NCBI RefSeq assembly: GCF_900104555.1
Contig: NZ_FNJU01000001.1
Location: forward strand, 800,152-864,151
Length of the DNA: 64,000 bases
Source: Litchfieldia salsa
GTDB lineage: Bacteria; Bacillota; Bacilli; Bacillales; Bacillaceae_L
Direction of reading: 5' to 3'
Both the position numbers and the translations under genes were made by a program. The notes below the pieces were generated by a model. It was not told where the DNA came from, made no database searches, and worked only from the letters and a program-made list of their open reading frames with translations. Shown one piece after another: positions 8,244 through 17,354 of this stretch; positions within the stretch are counted from its first letter, which is position 1; each line of letters begins with the position of its first letter.

Positions 8244-9920
8244 TTAAATTTTCATAACTCCACCAGTATTAGCAGATGTCACAAGCTTAGAATAACGAGC
8301 TAAATAGCCTTTTTTAACCTTTGGTTCAAAGCCCTTCCAGTTTGCTTTACGTTTTTCCCATTCTTCCTCAGGTACAACAACATCCATTGTGCGGTTGTCA
8401 ATGTCAATAACAACATGGTCACCATTTTCAACAAATGCAAGTGGCCCACCTTCAGCTGCTTCAGGAGAAGCATGACCAATCGAAAGTCCACGAGATGCAC
8501 CAGAGAAACGTCCATCAGTTACAAGTGCTACCTTTGGTCCAAGTCCCATTCCAACAATCATCGATGTAGGTGAAAGCATTTCTGGCATTCCTGGTCCACC
8601 TTTAGGTCCTTCGTAACGAATAATAACAACATCACCAGCTTTTACTTCACCAGATGAAATACCTTTAACCGCTTCTTCTTGTGATTCATAAACAACTGCA
8701 GGACCTTCATGGCTAGTAATTCCATTTTGTACCCCACCAGTTTTAATGATCGCACCGTCTGGAGCAAGGTTTCCGAACAACACAGCCAATCCACCTTTTT
8801 CTGTATGGGGATTATCGATTGGACGAATAACATCGTGGTTCGTAATTTCACATCCTGCAACGTTTTCACCTAGTGTTTTACCAGTTACCGTCATTGCATC
8901 AAGATGAAGCGCGCCTTCTTTTTTCGCTAATTCATTTAATGCAGCAGAAACTCCACCTGCTTCATGTAAGTCCTCAATATGATGATCAGAAGCTGGTGCA
9001 AGCTTTGATAAATGTGGTACACGTTCTGCTACTTCGTTAATGCGCTCAATTGGATATTCAATTTCAGCTTCATGTGCAAGTGCTAATGTATGAAGTACTG
9101 TATTTGTTGAACCTCCTAATGCCATATCAAGAGCAAATGCATTATCGATTGCTTTCTCTGTTACAATATCACGTGGTTTAAGATCAAGCTTGATTAATTC
9201 CATTAGCTGAGTTGCTGATTTCTTTACAAAATCTCTACGTTCAGGTGCAACTGCTAAAATCGTTCCATTTCCAGGTAGAGCAAGTCCTAACGCCTCTGCT
9301 AAACAGTTCATAGAGTTTGCAGTGAACATACCAGAACAAGAACCACATGTTGGACAACCAAATGCTTCTAACTCATAAAGATCCTTTTCTTCAATTTTCC
9401 CTGCTTGGAACGCACCAACGCCCTCAAATACAGATGATAATGAAATCTTTCTTCCATCACTTGTTGTACCAGCTTTCATTGGTCCACCACTTACGAAAAT
9501 CGTAGGGATGTTTACTCGTAGTGCTGCCATCATCATTCCTGGTGTGATTTTATCACAGTTCGGAATACATACCATTCCGTCAAACCAGTGCGCTGATACC
9601 ACCGTTTCAATTGAATCAGCAATAATTTCACGGCTTGGAAGCGAATAACGCATACCAATATGTCCCATCGCAATTCCATCATCAACACCGATTGTGTTAA
9701 ATTCAAACGGAACTCCGCCAGCTTCACGAATCGCTTCTTTTACTAGTTTTCCAAACTCTTGTAAATGTATATGTCCTGGAACAATATCAATATATGAATT
9801 ACATACTGCGATAAATGGTTTATTAAAATCTTCCTCTTTTACTCCAGCTGCACGAAGCAAACTTCTGTGTGGTGCACGATCAAAACCTTTTTTAATCATA
9901 TTACTACGTAATTCTGCCAT
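8244..9920 (-). CDS. ilvD: Dihydroxy-acid dehydratase
   Basis: Fe-S dehydratase for isoleucine/valine synthesis that converts dihydroxy-acids to 2-keto acids. Iron-sulfur cysteines are visible in [22 protein letters not shown] and [11 protein letters not shown]; the C-terminus ends in the family-typical [10 protein letters not shown] place the start at ATG 9920 (558 aa). The open frame extends to TTG 9926, but AGGGG abuts that codon, whereas it is well spaced from the ATG, and the family begins MAELRSNMI. The gene stands alone rather than in an ilv-leu operon. I found no T-box in the ~280 bases upstream, so regulation is not evident from sequence. Confidence 0.96.
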   Translation of the reverse strand: MAELRSNMIKKGFDRAPHRSLLRAAGVKEEDFNKPFIAVCNSYIDIVPGHIHLQEFGKLVKEAIREAGGVPFEFNTIGVDDGIAMGHIGMRYSLPSREIIADSIETVVSAHWFDGMVCIPNCDKITPGMMMAALRVNIPTIFVSGGPMKAGTTSDGRKISLSSVFEGVGAFQAGKIEEKDLYELEAFGCPTCGSCSGMFTANSMNCLAEALGLALPGNGTILAVAPERRDFVKKSATQLMELIKLDLKPRDIVTEKAIDNAFALDMALGGSTNTVLHTLALAHEAEIEYPIERINEVAERVPHLSKLAPASDHHIEDLHEAGGVSAALNELAKKEGALHLDAMTVTGKTLGENVAGCEITNHDVIRPIDNPHTEKGGLAVLFGNLAPDGAIIKTGGVQNGITSHEGPAVVYESQEEAVKGISSGEVKAGDVVIIRYEGPKGGPGMPEMLSPTSMIVGMGLGPKVALVTDGRFSGASRGLSIGHASPEAAEGGPLAFVENGDHVVIDIDNRTMDVVVPEEEWEKRKANWKGFEPKVKKGYLARYSKLVTSANTGGVMKI

Positions 9921-10167
9921 ATCCAATCCCCTACCTATTTTAAATTAAGCTCTCTCTCTATCTAAGCTTTATCCATTTATTTTATTTTTCAAACAATAAA
10001 GAATTTTGTTATTATTAGATATTAACATAACAATCATGATTTTTCATTCTTTAAATCTATAAAATTTATAGGAATTTAGTAGGGAATTACCAGACTTACG
10101 AAAATACAAGTGTTTAAAAGCCTATAAAATGGTAGAATCTCAGGTATAGTTCAGAATAAACTAATAA

Positions 10168-10197
10168 AACCTTGAGAGAACAATTCTCCCAAGGTTT
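10168..10197 (-). terminator. Terminator downstream of the MFS gene
   Basis: A stem of AAACCTTG/CAAGGTTT extended by GAGAA/TTCTC, immediately after the MFS stop on the minus strand, followed by T-rich sequence. Confidence 0.75.
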
Positions 10198-10202
10198 ATG
10201 AA

Positions 10203-11408
10203 TTATGATCCCGCGCCTGCAACAACAACATTTTCTTCGTTCACTGCTGATTGTTTTAATTTCCGATCATATACAAGTGTAGTAAATACTGAGATCGTCA
10301 ACAAGCCAATCAATACAAAAAACAACATACTCATTCCAAATAAATCTACTAGCACACCACCAACAACAGGCCCTAGCATTCTACCACCTGTCGCCATACT
10401 ATTAACAATCCCCTGGTAAAACCCCTCTCGTCCTTTAGGTGCCAATTCATTAGCAATCGTTGGAACAGCCGGCCACACAAACATCTCACCAACTGTTAAA
10501 ATCAGCATCGCTACAATAAATCCAGTGAATTGAGTCGTATTTAATAGAACAATAAAAGATCCTATAAATATAAAAATCCCAATCACAATTTGAGATTTAA
10601 GTGTTTTGGCAAAGAAGCGAACAACCGTATTCACAACTGGTTGGCCAATAACAATTAGTGCTCCATTAATTGTCCAAAGAATACTATACTGCTTCATACT
10701 AATCCCAAGTCCTTGTGTATATGAAGCGATGGTTGATGCCCATTGTGAGTATGCAAGCCAACACAATATATATCCGATTGAAACGATTAGCAATGCACGT
10801 AACTTTGTATAATTTTTAATCACTTTCTTTTGTCCTAATACATTTTGTTGCTCCGCCTTGTCAACATTAATTGAACGATATCCAAACACCGCTAGTAACA
10901 GAAAAACCAAGTACATGACTGCATTTGCTGTAAACACATATTGGAAAGAATAAGAAGCTACTAAGCCACCAAGTGCAGCTCCAACAGCTACCCCTACATT
11001 TGATCCAACATACATCGCATTAAATGCTCTTCTCCCACCTTCTGGCCAGACAGAACCAGCCATAGCATACATCGCCGGAAATACAATACCAGAACCAAAC
11101 CCTAAAACAATTAATAAGATTACATAATAAGGCCATTCATTAAAAAAGACGAGCCCTGCAATGGCTGCCATCGAAATAATAATACCAATTAATACTGATT
11201 TGTAACCGCCAACTTTATCAAATAAAGTTCCACCTACAAGATTTCCAATCACACTAGCTCCAGAATTCAACATTAACACTATTCCTGCGACTGTTAATGA
11301 TTTCCCTAGTTGATCATGGATGTATATTGTATTAAGAGGCCATAAGAAAGAGGCCCCAGTTACATTAATAACCATTCCAATCACTAAAACCCAAAGAGTT
11401 CGAGGCAT
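10203..11408 (-). CDS. MFS transporter, YttB-like
   Basis: Major facilitator superfamily permease of 401 residues with about 12 hydrophobic segments, most likely a drug or metabolite exporter. The loop GGTLFDKVGGYKS after the second helix matches the MFS motif-A region. The ATG start is at 11408 behind GGGGATGAG. B. subtilis carries the MFS gene yttB (397 aa) near leuS, so orthology is likely from size and neighbourhood. The substrate cannot be read from sequence. No transcription regulator is adjacent. Confidence 0.85.
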   Translation of the reverse strand: MPRTLWVLVIGMVINVTGASFLWPLNTIYIHDQLGKSLTVAGIVLMLNSGASVIGNLVGGTLFDKVGGYKSVLIGIIISMAAIAGLVFFNEWPYYVILLIVLGFGSGIVFPAMYAMAGSVWPEGGRRAFNAMYVGSNVGVAVGAALGGLVASYSFQYVFTANAVMYLVFLLLAVFGYRSINVDKAEQQNVLGQKKVIKNYTKLRALLIVSIGYILCWLAYSQWASTIASYTQGLGISMKQYSILWTINGALIVIGQPVVNTVVRFFAKTLKSQIVIGIFIFIGSFIVLLNTTQFTGFIVAMLILTVGEMFVWPAVPTIANELAPKGREGFYQGIVNSMATGGRMLGPVVGGVLVDLFGMSMLFFVLIGLLTISVFTTLVYDRKLKQSAVNEENVVVAGAGS

Positions 11409-11606
11409 TCATCTCATCCCCCATTTTCTACTATAATATATGCATTCCTTTGCTCCAAAAACCATTCTATTCCTTTCTTTTGCTTTTATCAATATGGTAA
11501 AGAATCCACATAATTTTTAGAACTTTGCATTAAATAGGACATTAATAAAATATAATTCAATTAACCTGAATAAGCTTAAGTAAGTGAAAGGGGGATTGAT
11601 TATTTT

Positions 11607-11795
11607 ATGGAACGCTATCCATTATTATTTTTATCATGTATAGTTGCTGGTTTTGCATTATTAAAAGTTCCACTTGATGGTTTCTTATTTCCATTAAGCC
11701 CATTAGTATACCTTTTTGGTCAGGTAGCTATTCTTTTGTTCTCTTGTGTACTGATTATTCAAGGTTTAATGTCATTATTAAGTAGAAGATTTTAA
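11607..11795 (+). CDS. Small hydrophobic membrane protein (62 aa)
   Basis: ATG behind AAAGGGGGAT. The protein has two predicted membrane helices (about residues 6-20 and 33-57) separated by a Pro/Leu-rich turn, and ends in a basic SRRF. I do not recognise the family. It is the only gene on this strand between the MFS gene and mnmL and has its own terminator. Small two-helix proteins of this kind are common in Bacillus; function unknown. The good ribosome binding site and absence of a competing frame support a real gene. Confidence 0.65.
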   Translation: MERYPLLFLSCIVAGFALLKVPLDGFLFPLSPLVYLFGQVAILLFSCVLIIQGLMSLLSRRF

Positions 11796-11833
11796 AGAGA
11801 TATCTCCACTGCTATTACATAGTTTTTAAAAAT

Positions 11834-11876
11834 AAAAAAGAAGAGCGTGAATAAAATTTCACACTCTTCTTTTTTG
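11834..11876. terminator. Bidirectional terminator
   Basis: A long stem (AAAAAAGAAGAGCGTGAA against TTTCACACTCTTCTTTTTT, one mismatch) with A and T runs on either side, between two convergent small genes. Confidence 0.88.
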
Positions 11877-12029
11877 TTATTCTGGACGTTGTTTTGATTT
11901 AATTGGTTGTCCTTTTTTTGCATTTTGCTTTTTTACTTTCTCAACCGCACTTAACTCTTCTCCAAATTCACTGTTATGTCCATTTTGCGTCTTTTGTTCA
12001 GGATTATTTTGTTTAGAACGCTTTTTCAT
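11877..12029 (-). CDS. Small basic hydrophilic protein, possibly gamma-type SASP-like (50 aa)
   Basis: The longest frame begins at 12071, but the AGGGGGAACC site points to ATG 12029, giving 50 residues starting MKKRSKQNN. It is rich in Lys, Gln, Asn and Glu with no hydrophobic core. The stretch EFGEELSAVEKVKKQNAKK resembles the FGTEF...QQVRKQN repeat of gamma-type small acid-soluble spore proteins (SspE), but there is only one unit and similarity is weak. It lies just downstream of ytzC on the same strand. A role as a spore protein is tentative; otherwise hypothetical. Confidence 0.65.
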   Translation of the reverse strand: MKKRSKQNNPEQKTQNGHNSEFGEELSAVEKVKKQNAKKGQPIKSKQRPE

Positions 12030-12042
12030 AGAATGGTTCCCC

Positions 12043-12324
12043 CTATTTATATTCTGTGATGATATTCTCATCTAACGTTAAGTCATTTTGCAGCTGTTGT
12101 AACTGCAATCTCATACGATGTAGCTGTTCACGCTGTTGACCATTACAACTTAACGCCAAATGTGCAAGGTCATTTCCACGTTCTTCAAGTAAGTTAAGAG
12201 CATCTGTATATTCTGTGAGGTTGTAGTGCTCTTGTTGTCTTCGCATTGTAACTTGTTCCTGAGCATAACGAATAGTATCTTCACATTGTGCTAAAAAATC
12301 TTCAACAGATTTACGAGTGGCCAT
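12043..12324 (-). CDS. ytzC: YtzC-like protein (DUF2524), 93 aa
   Basis: The true start is most likely ATG 12324 (MATRKSVEDFL), since AAAGGAGGGG lies just upstream; the longer frame to 12429 has no ribosome binding site. The protein is all-helical in appearance, Gln-rich, with the stretch QREQLHRMRLQLQQLQNDLTL, which I recognise from the Bacillus YtzC family. The family is conserved in Bacillus next to ytqA and has no known function. Coiled-coil character suggests a protein-binding role (inference). It is divergent from mnmL. Confidence 0.8.
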   Translation of the reverse strand: MATRKSVEDFLAQCEDTIRYAQEQVTMRRQQEHYNLTEYTDALNLLEERGNDLAHLALSCNGQQREQLHRMRLQLQQLQNDLTLDENIITEYK

Positions 12325-12506
12325 CCATACCCCTCCTTTATTCTTTGTGAAGCGATGCCTCATCACTTGATAGTTTGTGCATTTCTTAGCTAACAAAGTC
12401 TTAAGAATGTCTTCCAATTTTGTACACATTATTTACATTGTGATGTATGAATTAATCATGCTACAATCATTTAATGGACAATTTTTTTCAAAAGGAGATA
12501 CCTGAC

Positions 12507-13469
12507 TTGAATCAGAATAACCCATTTTTATATGCATCCGACGATAAGCGTTATCATACATGGAATTATCACTTAAGAAAGCATTTTGGTCATAAGGTTT
12601 TTAAGGTCGCGCTTGATGGTGGCTTTGATTGTCCTAACCGTGATGGTACAGTTGCACATGGTGGTTGTACATTCTGTAGTGCTGCCGGATCTGGCGACTT
12701 TGCCGGTGATCGTGCAGATGACCTATTAACACAATTTAATGATATAAAAGCAAAAATGCATACGAAATGGAAAGACGGAAAATACATGGCTTACTTTCAA
12801 GCCTACACTAATACACATGCACCAGTGGACGTTTTACGTGAGAAATTTGAACCTGTCTTAAATCAGGAAGGTGTTGTCGGAATATCTATAGCAACACGCC
12901 CTGATTGCTTACCAGATGATGTGGTTGAATATTTAGCAGAGCTTAATGAACGAACATATCTCTGGGTTGAACTTGGATTGCAAACTGTTCATGAACGTAC
13001 GGCGCTCCTAATCAACCGAGCGCATGATTTTGATTGCTATATTGAAGGTGTCAATAAATTACGAAAACATAAGATCCGAATTTGTTCTCATTTAATCAAT
13101 GGTTTACCACTTGAAACCCCTAACATGATGATGGAGACCGCTCGGGAAGTTGCAAAACTGGATGTTCAAGGGATTAAGATTCACTTATTACATCTATTAA
13201 AAGGTACACCTATGGTAAAGCAATATGAAAAAGGACTGCTCGAATTTATGTCCTTGAATGATTATGTAAGTTTAGTATGTGATCAATTAGAAGTTCTACC
13301 CCCGGAAATGATTGTTCACAGAATAACTGGTGATGGACCGATTGACCTGATGATTGGCCCGATGTGGAGCGTAAATAAGTGGGAAGTCTTAAATAGCATT
13401 GATGCGGAACTTAAGCGTAGAGATAGCTATCAAGGAAAGTTTTATAAAAAGGAAGTTGAACAAAAATGA
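12507..13469 (+). CDS. mnmL: Radical SAM protein MnmL (YtqA), tRNA wobble uridine modification
   Basis: TIGR01212-type radical SAM protein. The cluster cysteines lie in CPNRDGTVAHGGCTFCS near the N-terminus. I choose TTG 12507 as the start because AAAGGAGA sits about 9 bases before it; the in-frame ATG 12474 has no ribosome binding site. This gives 320 residues, close to B. subtilis YtqA. YtqA was recently renamed MnmL and linked to converting cmnm5s2U toward nm5s2U in Gram-positive tRNAs that lack MnmC. Its stop overlaps the start of mnmM by 4 bases, and both proteins act in the same pathway. Confidence 0.93.
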   Translation: MNQNNPFLYASDDKRYHTWNYHLRKHFGHKVFKVALDGGFDCPNRDGTVAHGGCTFCSAAGSGDFAGDRADDLLTQFNDIKAKMHTKWKDGKYMAYFQAYTNTHAPVDVLREKFEPVLNQEGVVGISIATRPDCLPDDVVEYLAELNERTYLWVELGLQTVHERTALLINRAHDFDCYIEGVNKLRKHKIRICSHLINGLPLETPNMMMETAREVAKLDVQGIKIHLLHLLKGTPMVKQYEKGLLEFMSLNDYVSLVCDQLEVLPPEMIVHRITGDGPIDLMIGPMWSVNKWEVLNSIDAELKRRDSYQGKFYKKEVEQK

Positions 13470-14038
13470 AGTTAGACCGGATTCTTCCCTTTGCTAGAAA
13501 GTTATTAACATTAGCTGTTTCACCAGGTGACATTGTCATCGATGCAACGATTGGTAATGGTCATGATACTCTATATTTGGCAAATTTAGTTGGAGAGAGT
13601 GGTCATGTGTATGGATTTGATATTCAACAATCTGCAATAGATCAAACGGTTAATAGGCTTAGTGAAGCACAAGCCTTATCTCGTGCTACCTTATATAAGG
13701 AAAGTCACGATAAAATCAGTACATTACTACCAGCCTCAGCTAATCATAAGGTAACAGCAGCCATCTTTAATTTAGGTTACTTACCTGGTGGAGATAAAGA
13801 AATTGTCACAAAGCCAGACTCGACCATTGCAGCAGTTGAGCAAATACTTGAAATGATGCCTCCGGAAGGAATAATCATTCTTGTCATCTATCATGGTCAT
13901 GAAGAAGGTGCGTACGAACGAGATGCACTTCTAAAATATGTCACAACCATCGATCAGCAATATGCACATGTCTTGAACTATCGATTTATGAACCAACAAA
14001 ATAATCCACCCTTCATCCTAGCAATTGAAAAAAGATAA
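13466..14038 (+). CDS. mnmM: tRNA methyltransferase MnmM (YtqB)
   Basis: Class I SAM-dependent methyltransferase of 190 residues. The SAM-binding motif is visible as VIDATIGNGHDTLYLA near residue 24, followed by GHVYGFDIQ; the motif IV region reads AIFNLGYLPGGDK. B. subtilis YtqB, long annotated as an rRNA methylase, is now known as MnmM, which methylates nm5s2U34 to mnm5s2U34. Its ATG overlaps the mnmL stop (ATGA), so the two wobble-modification enzymes are translationally coupled. A strong terminator follows at 14088-14127. Confidence 0.93.
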   Translation: MKLDRILPFARKLLTLAVSPGDIVIDATIGNGHDTLYLANLVGESGHVYGFDIQQSAIDQTVNRLSEAQALSRATLYKESHDKISTLLPASANHKVTAAIFNLGYLPGGDKEIVTKPDSTIAAVEQILEMMPPEGIIILVIYHGHEEGAYERDALLKYVTTIDQQYAHVLNYRFMNQQNNPPFILAIEKR

Positions 14039-14043
14039 ATCAT

Positions 14044-14081
14044 GGTGCCAGGCACCTAAAGCGGGACGTGGAATGTCCCGC
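14044..14081. repeat. Intergenic palindrome pair (GGTGCCAGGCACC plus GCGGGAC hairpin)
   Basis: A perfect 13-bp palindrome, GGTGCCAGGCACC (14044-14056), is followed after four bases by a GCGGGAC/GTCCCGC hairpin (14061-14081). Both precede the mnmM terminator. I recall the GGTGCC(A/T)GGCACC motif as a frequent intergenic element in Bacillus; the family name is unknown to me. Confidence 0.6.
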
Positions 14082-14087
14082 CATCTA

Positions 14088-14127
14088 ACAAAGGTAGTGC
14101 GAATAACGCACTACCTTTGTTTTTTTA
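14088..14127 (+). terminator. Strong terminator after mnmM
   Basis: A 14-bp perfect stem (ACAAAGGTAGTGCG, loop AATAA, reverse complement) is followed by seven T. It also lies at the 3' end of the convergent ytpB, whose stop it overlaps. Confidence 0.92.
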
Positions 14128-15204
14128 CCTACTAAATGCACCTGATACTTTTTGAAAGGTACGGAATGCACGGCCATTCATATAAAAGAAGAGGGAGGTT
14201 CCTCCACCACATTTAATCATTTCCCTCGCAATTTTTGATACTTTCTTTTGTTTTCTAACCTTTTCATCAGAGAGATAGATCCCAAGAAGGCCACGATTGA
14301 TTAGTTTATGAAATTTCTCATTTGGAAGACCTTTTATATGCTTGTCGGCTTCACGAACAAAGTGCTTCAGACGAGCCAATAATTTCTCTTCATGTGGATA
14401 ATAAAAGCAAAAATTCAGGTCTCCACCTTTAATATCCTCTTCTTGATCAATTAGATAATCAAGCATAATGTGAAGACCTTGTATATAAGGGAAATAACCA
14501 CTTCTTATTTTCTCAGCTATTTCTTTATCAAATTCACGCTGAAACCCATGGGCAACCAAACAGAAAATACCAAGAGTTGAACCTGAGCACGCTGAGAACT
14601 CATACCATTCCATTTCAGGTAATTCCGGTTTATAAGTCTCAAACCATTTTTCAAGTCTAGGTACACGTTCATCTACTTGGACATGCTTATGAACCTGAAG
14701 GTCACAATAATAACCGGCCAACTCGTGTAAATGAGAAACTATTTTATCATAGTGTTTTGAGTTGGATAGTGATTCTTGACAAGACATTACCAGGTCACTT
14801 AAATAACCACCATCGTCTTGCTCTTCTCGATATCGATAATAATTCGTTGTTCCCTGACCAACTGTTAACGCATGTGGCATAGACTCATGTAGTGAGCGAA
14901 AGTCTTTCGGATTTAACGAAGTACTTCTGTCACATAAATTATCTAGATAATCACTAATCGTCTGGTAAGCGACAATAAACTTAATACATTCTTTCCAATT
15001 CTCATGAGCTAAAATAGCCATGATTGACCCACCTTGGCAATGAAAGGTCTTCGAATCAATACTTGCTAACGCTTGCTTCCTTAATTCTTGGTTTGGAATT
15101 TTTTCTGCTTTTTCTCGCCAATGTGCTAAGTATTTATGTACTGTTGGTATTACATCATTATACACTTTCCCCATTAACGGGAAGGGGTGCGTTGGTACTT
15201 TCAA
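14125..15204 (-). CDS. ytpB: Tetraprenyl-beta-curcumene synthase (YtpB, DUF2600)
   Basis: Terpene cyclase that, in B. subtilis, makes the C35 sesquarterpene tetraprenyl-beta-curcumene from heptaprenyl diphosphate; sesquarterpenes are associated with spores. Family stretches seen are LRKQALASIDSKTFHCQGG near residue 40, acidic DYLDNLCDRS near residue 85, and the C-terminal SLFFYMNGRAFRTFQKVSGAF. At 359 residues it is near the family length. The start is TTG 15204 with a weak GGTGAT site and no better upstream choice. It lies 31 bases downstream of ytpA on the same strand, as in B. subtilis. Confidence 0.92.
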   Translation of the reverse strand: MKVPTHPFPLMGKVYNDVIPTVHKYLAHWREKAEKIPNQELRKQALASIDSKTFHCQGGSIMAILAHENWKECIKFIVAYQTISDYLDNLCDRSTSLNPKDFRSLHESMPHALTVGQGTTNYYRYREEQDDGGYLSDLVMSCQESLSNSKHYDKIVSHLHELAGYYCDLQVHKHVQVDERVPRLEKWFETYKPELPEMEWYEFSACSGSTLGIFCLVAHGFQREFDKEIAEKIRSGYFPYIQGLHIMLDYLIDQEEDIKGGDLNFCFYYPHEEKLLARLKHFVREADKHIKGLPNEKFHKLINRGLLGIYLSDEKVRKQKKVSKIAREMIKCGGGTSLFFYMNGRAFRTFQKVSGAFSR

Positions 15205-15235
15205 TTAAATCACCACACATTTCATGTTGTATCCA

Positions 15236-16015
15236 TTAGATTAAATTATTTACAAAAGCTAAAGCATAATTAAATACTTGCTCTCTTTCAGGTTCGTTAA
15301 AAACTTCATGGTATAACTCAGGATATTCTTTATACACTTTTTCACTGTTATTAACATGATTAAACCACGTGAAAACAGATTCCTTGTTTACAATTTTATC
15401 TTCTCCACCTTGAAGCACTAATAACGGTATATTCGGAAATTTATCAACTTTTTTGTTAGCTTGTTTCATCCCGTTTGATAACTCTCGATACCATCTTACC
15501 GATACGTTCTTAATATACAACGGATCTTTAGTATTAGCTAAGCGCACTTCTTCATTTCTTGTTGCCTGGTTAACCGTAACACCACTATTTACTCTTAATC
15601 TTGGGCAAAATACATTTAAACCTCTCGTTACCAAATCCAAAGCCTTTGAAGGTGGATGTACTAAACCGAGACATGGCGAGGATAAAATCACACCTCTTAC
15701 TTGCGAAAATTTTTCTTGAAGTGTTCTAATAACAACAGTACCACCCATACTATGTCCAATTAAGAAAATCGGTAAATTGTAACTAGATGCATGCCTAATC
15801 CACTTTTCAACTTCATTAATATAATCATCAAACTGTTCAATATGGCCACGGCTTTTGTTGGATACATCCCCCTGTCCGGGTAGATCCCCCATCACAACAT
15901 TCATACCATTAGTTTGCCACTGTTCAATTAACCATCTGTATCTTCCATGATGCTCATTCGCTCCATGGACGATAACAATGACTGCTTTCGCATTTTCGGC
16001 TTCCCAATTCCACAT
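15236..16015 (-). CDS. ytpA: Lysophospholipase-type alpha/beta hydrolase (YtpA)
   Basis: Serine hydrolase of the monoacylglycerol lipase/lysophospholipase group. The catalytic triad can be read: Ser in GHSMGG near residue 95, Asp in GGEDKIV near residue 205, His in LYHEVF near residue 239. The oxyanion stretch VHGANEHHGRY is near residue 17. B. subtilis YtpA is linked to production of the phospholipid antibiotic bacilysocin by deacylating phosphatidylglycerol; that link is family knowledge. The ATG at 16015 has AGGAGGC about 6 bases upstream. First gene of the ytpA-ytpB operon. Confidence 0.9.
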   Translation of the reverse strand: MWNWEAENAKAVIVIVHGANEHHGRYRWLIEQWQTNGMNVVMGDLPGQGDVSNKSRGHIEQFDDYINEVEKWIRHASSYNLPIFLIGHSMGGTVVIRTLQEKFSQVRGVILSSPCLGLVHPPSKALDLVTRGLNVFCPRLRVNSGVTVNQATRNEEVRLANTKDPLYIKNVSVRWYRELSNGMKQANKKVDKFPNIPLLVLQGGEDKIVNKESVFTWFNHVNNSEKVYKEYPELYHEVFNEPEREQVFNYALAFVNNLI

Positions 16016-16105
16016 ATAAAAGCCTCCTTTTTATAACAAATAAAAAAGTGTTAAACTAAACTTAGATGATTTTTGAAAATAATTCAACTGAAAGAGGGAG
16101 AGTTC

Positions 16106-16615
16106 ATGATATATCCATATAAAGATAAACATCCAAAAATCTCCGATTCAGCATTCATTGCTGACTTTGTAACCATCACCGGAGATGTCAGGATTGGGGA
16201 TTATAGCACAGTCTGGTTTAACACTGTGATCAGAGGAGATGTGGCCCCTACAATTATAGGTAATCGAGTAAACATTCAAGACAACTCCTGTCTTCATCAA
16301 AGTCCAAATAAAACGCTACTGATCGAAGATGATGTAACAATAGGACATGGAGTTATCCTACATAGCTCAGTCATCCGAAAGAATGCATTAATAGGAATGG
16401 GCTCTATTATACTTGATGGTGCTGAAATTGGTGAAGGTGCCTTTATTGGTGCCGGCAGTCTTGTTCCACCAGGAAAAAAAATCCCCCCACATACGTTAGC
16501 TCTTGGGAGACCTGCAAAGGTTGTTCGTCCTCTAACCGAAGAAGACAAAAAGGATATGGGTAGAATTCGACAGGAATATGTTGAAAAGGGACAGTATTAT
16601 AAGTCTTTACAATAA
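16106..16615 (+). CDS. ytoA: Gamma-carbonic anhydrase-like hexapeptide protein (YtoA)
   Basis: Left-handed beta-helix protein of the gamma-carbonic anhydrase/PaaY group, 169 residues from ATG 16106 behind AGAGGGAGAG; the frame is open upstream to 16073 but without a better site. Hexapeptide turns run through most of the chain. Likely metal-site histidines are present in NSCLHQSPN and TIGHGVILH. The C-terminal LTEEDKKDMGRIRQEYVEKGQYY is typical of YtoA. Zinc binding is expected from the family; catalytic activity is unproven for YtoA. Confidence 0.92.
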   Translation: MIYPYKDKHPKISDSAFIADFVTITGDVRIGDYSTVWFNTVIRGDVAPTIIGNRVNIQDNSCLHQSPNKTLLIEDDVTIGHGVILHSSVIRKNALIGMGSIILDGAEIGEGAFIGAGSLVPPGKKIPPHTLALGRPAKVVRPLTEEDKKDMGRIRQEYVEKGQYYKSLQ

Positions 16616-16636
16616 GAACCGAAAGACACTGGCTAT

Positions 16637-16664
16637 AAGAGTGAGTTTTCACTCACTCTTTCTC
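16637..16664 (+). terminator. Probable ytoA terminator
   Basis: Perfect 10-bp stem AAGAGTGAGT/ACTCACTCTT with a four-base loop, followed by TTCTCC; the T-tract is short. Confidence 0.65.
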
Positions 16665-16778
16665 CCTACTACCTCCTCTTATCTATACTTTACTTAATCT
16701 TTACAACCACTTATTATTCCTTTTAAATCGCACTGATACAATAAATCTCAAATAGAGTTGTATAGGGGGCGATAGATA

Positions 16779-17354
16779 ATGATTACTAAAATAATGCTAA
16801 ATTGCTATTCGGTAGAATGTCAGCTTTTTTATAATGTCAATAAGCATTATGACGTAAAAGGATTAAACTTATTTTTTAGAACGATTACACATTTAGGCGG
16901 CGCTTCGTTTACGATTTTAACTTGTTTAGCCATCATTTTCTTTTCTACAGGTCAACTCCAATTGGCTGGAGTAGGATGTGCCATTTCATTAGCACTTAGT
17001 CATATCCCAGTAGCTATAATGAAAAAGTTCTACCCTCGTTTAAGACCCTATATCGCGTTGGAGCATACAAAGCATCAAAACAAACCATTAAAAGACCATT
17101 CGTTCCCATCCGGTCACACAACTGCTATCTTTTCAGTGATCCTTCCAATAGTCATGTTTTTCCCAACGCTTTCTTTATTCTTAATCCCGGTCGCATGTTT
17201 GGTGGGCATCTCAAGAATTTATTTAGGTTTACATTATCCCTCAGATGTACTAGTTGGAATTTTTCTTGGTTCAATCATTGGAATTATTTCTTTTTTCTCT
17301 GTCACAAGTTACCTAGGTAATTATCTTGGGCTTGATTTAGGAGGGCTACTATGA
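16779..17354 (+). CDS. PAP2-family membrane phosphatase
   Basis: Integral membrane lipid phosphatase of the PAP2/BcrC type, 191 residues with about five helices. All three signature motifs are present: KKFYPRLRP (KX6RP) near residue 85, PSGHT near residue 111, and SRIYLGLHYPSD (SRX5HX3D) near residue 145. Substrates in the family include undecaprenyl pyrophosphate, phosphatidic acid and PGP; the exact one cannot be read here. The ATG has AGGGGGCGAT upstream. The stop overlaps the next gene by 4 bases, coupling it to a glycosyltransferase and suggesting a shared lipid-linked pathway (inference). Confidence 0.88.
   Translation: MITKIMLNCYSVECQLFYNVNKHYDVKGLNLFFRTITHLGGASFTILTCLAIIFFSTGQLQLAGVGCAISLALSHIPVAIMKKFYPRLRPYIALEHTKHQNKPLKDHSFPSGHTTAIFSVILPIVMFFPTLSLFLIPVACLVGISRIYLGLHYPSDVLVGIFLGSIIGIISFFSVTSYLGNYLGLDLGGLL

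Noticed and set aside
9921..10202. Possible T-box upstream of ilvD
   Set aside because: No TGGGTGGTACCGCGG-type motif or terminator/antiterminator pair was found.
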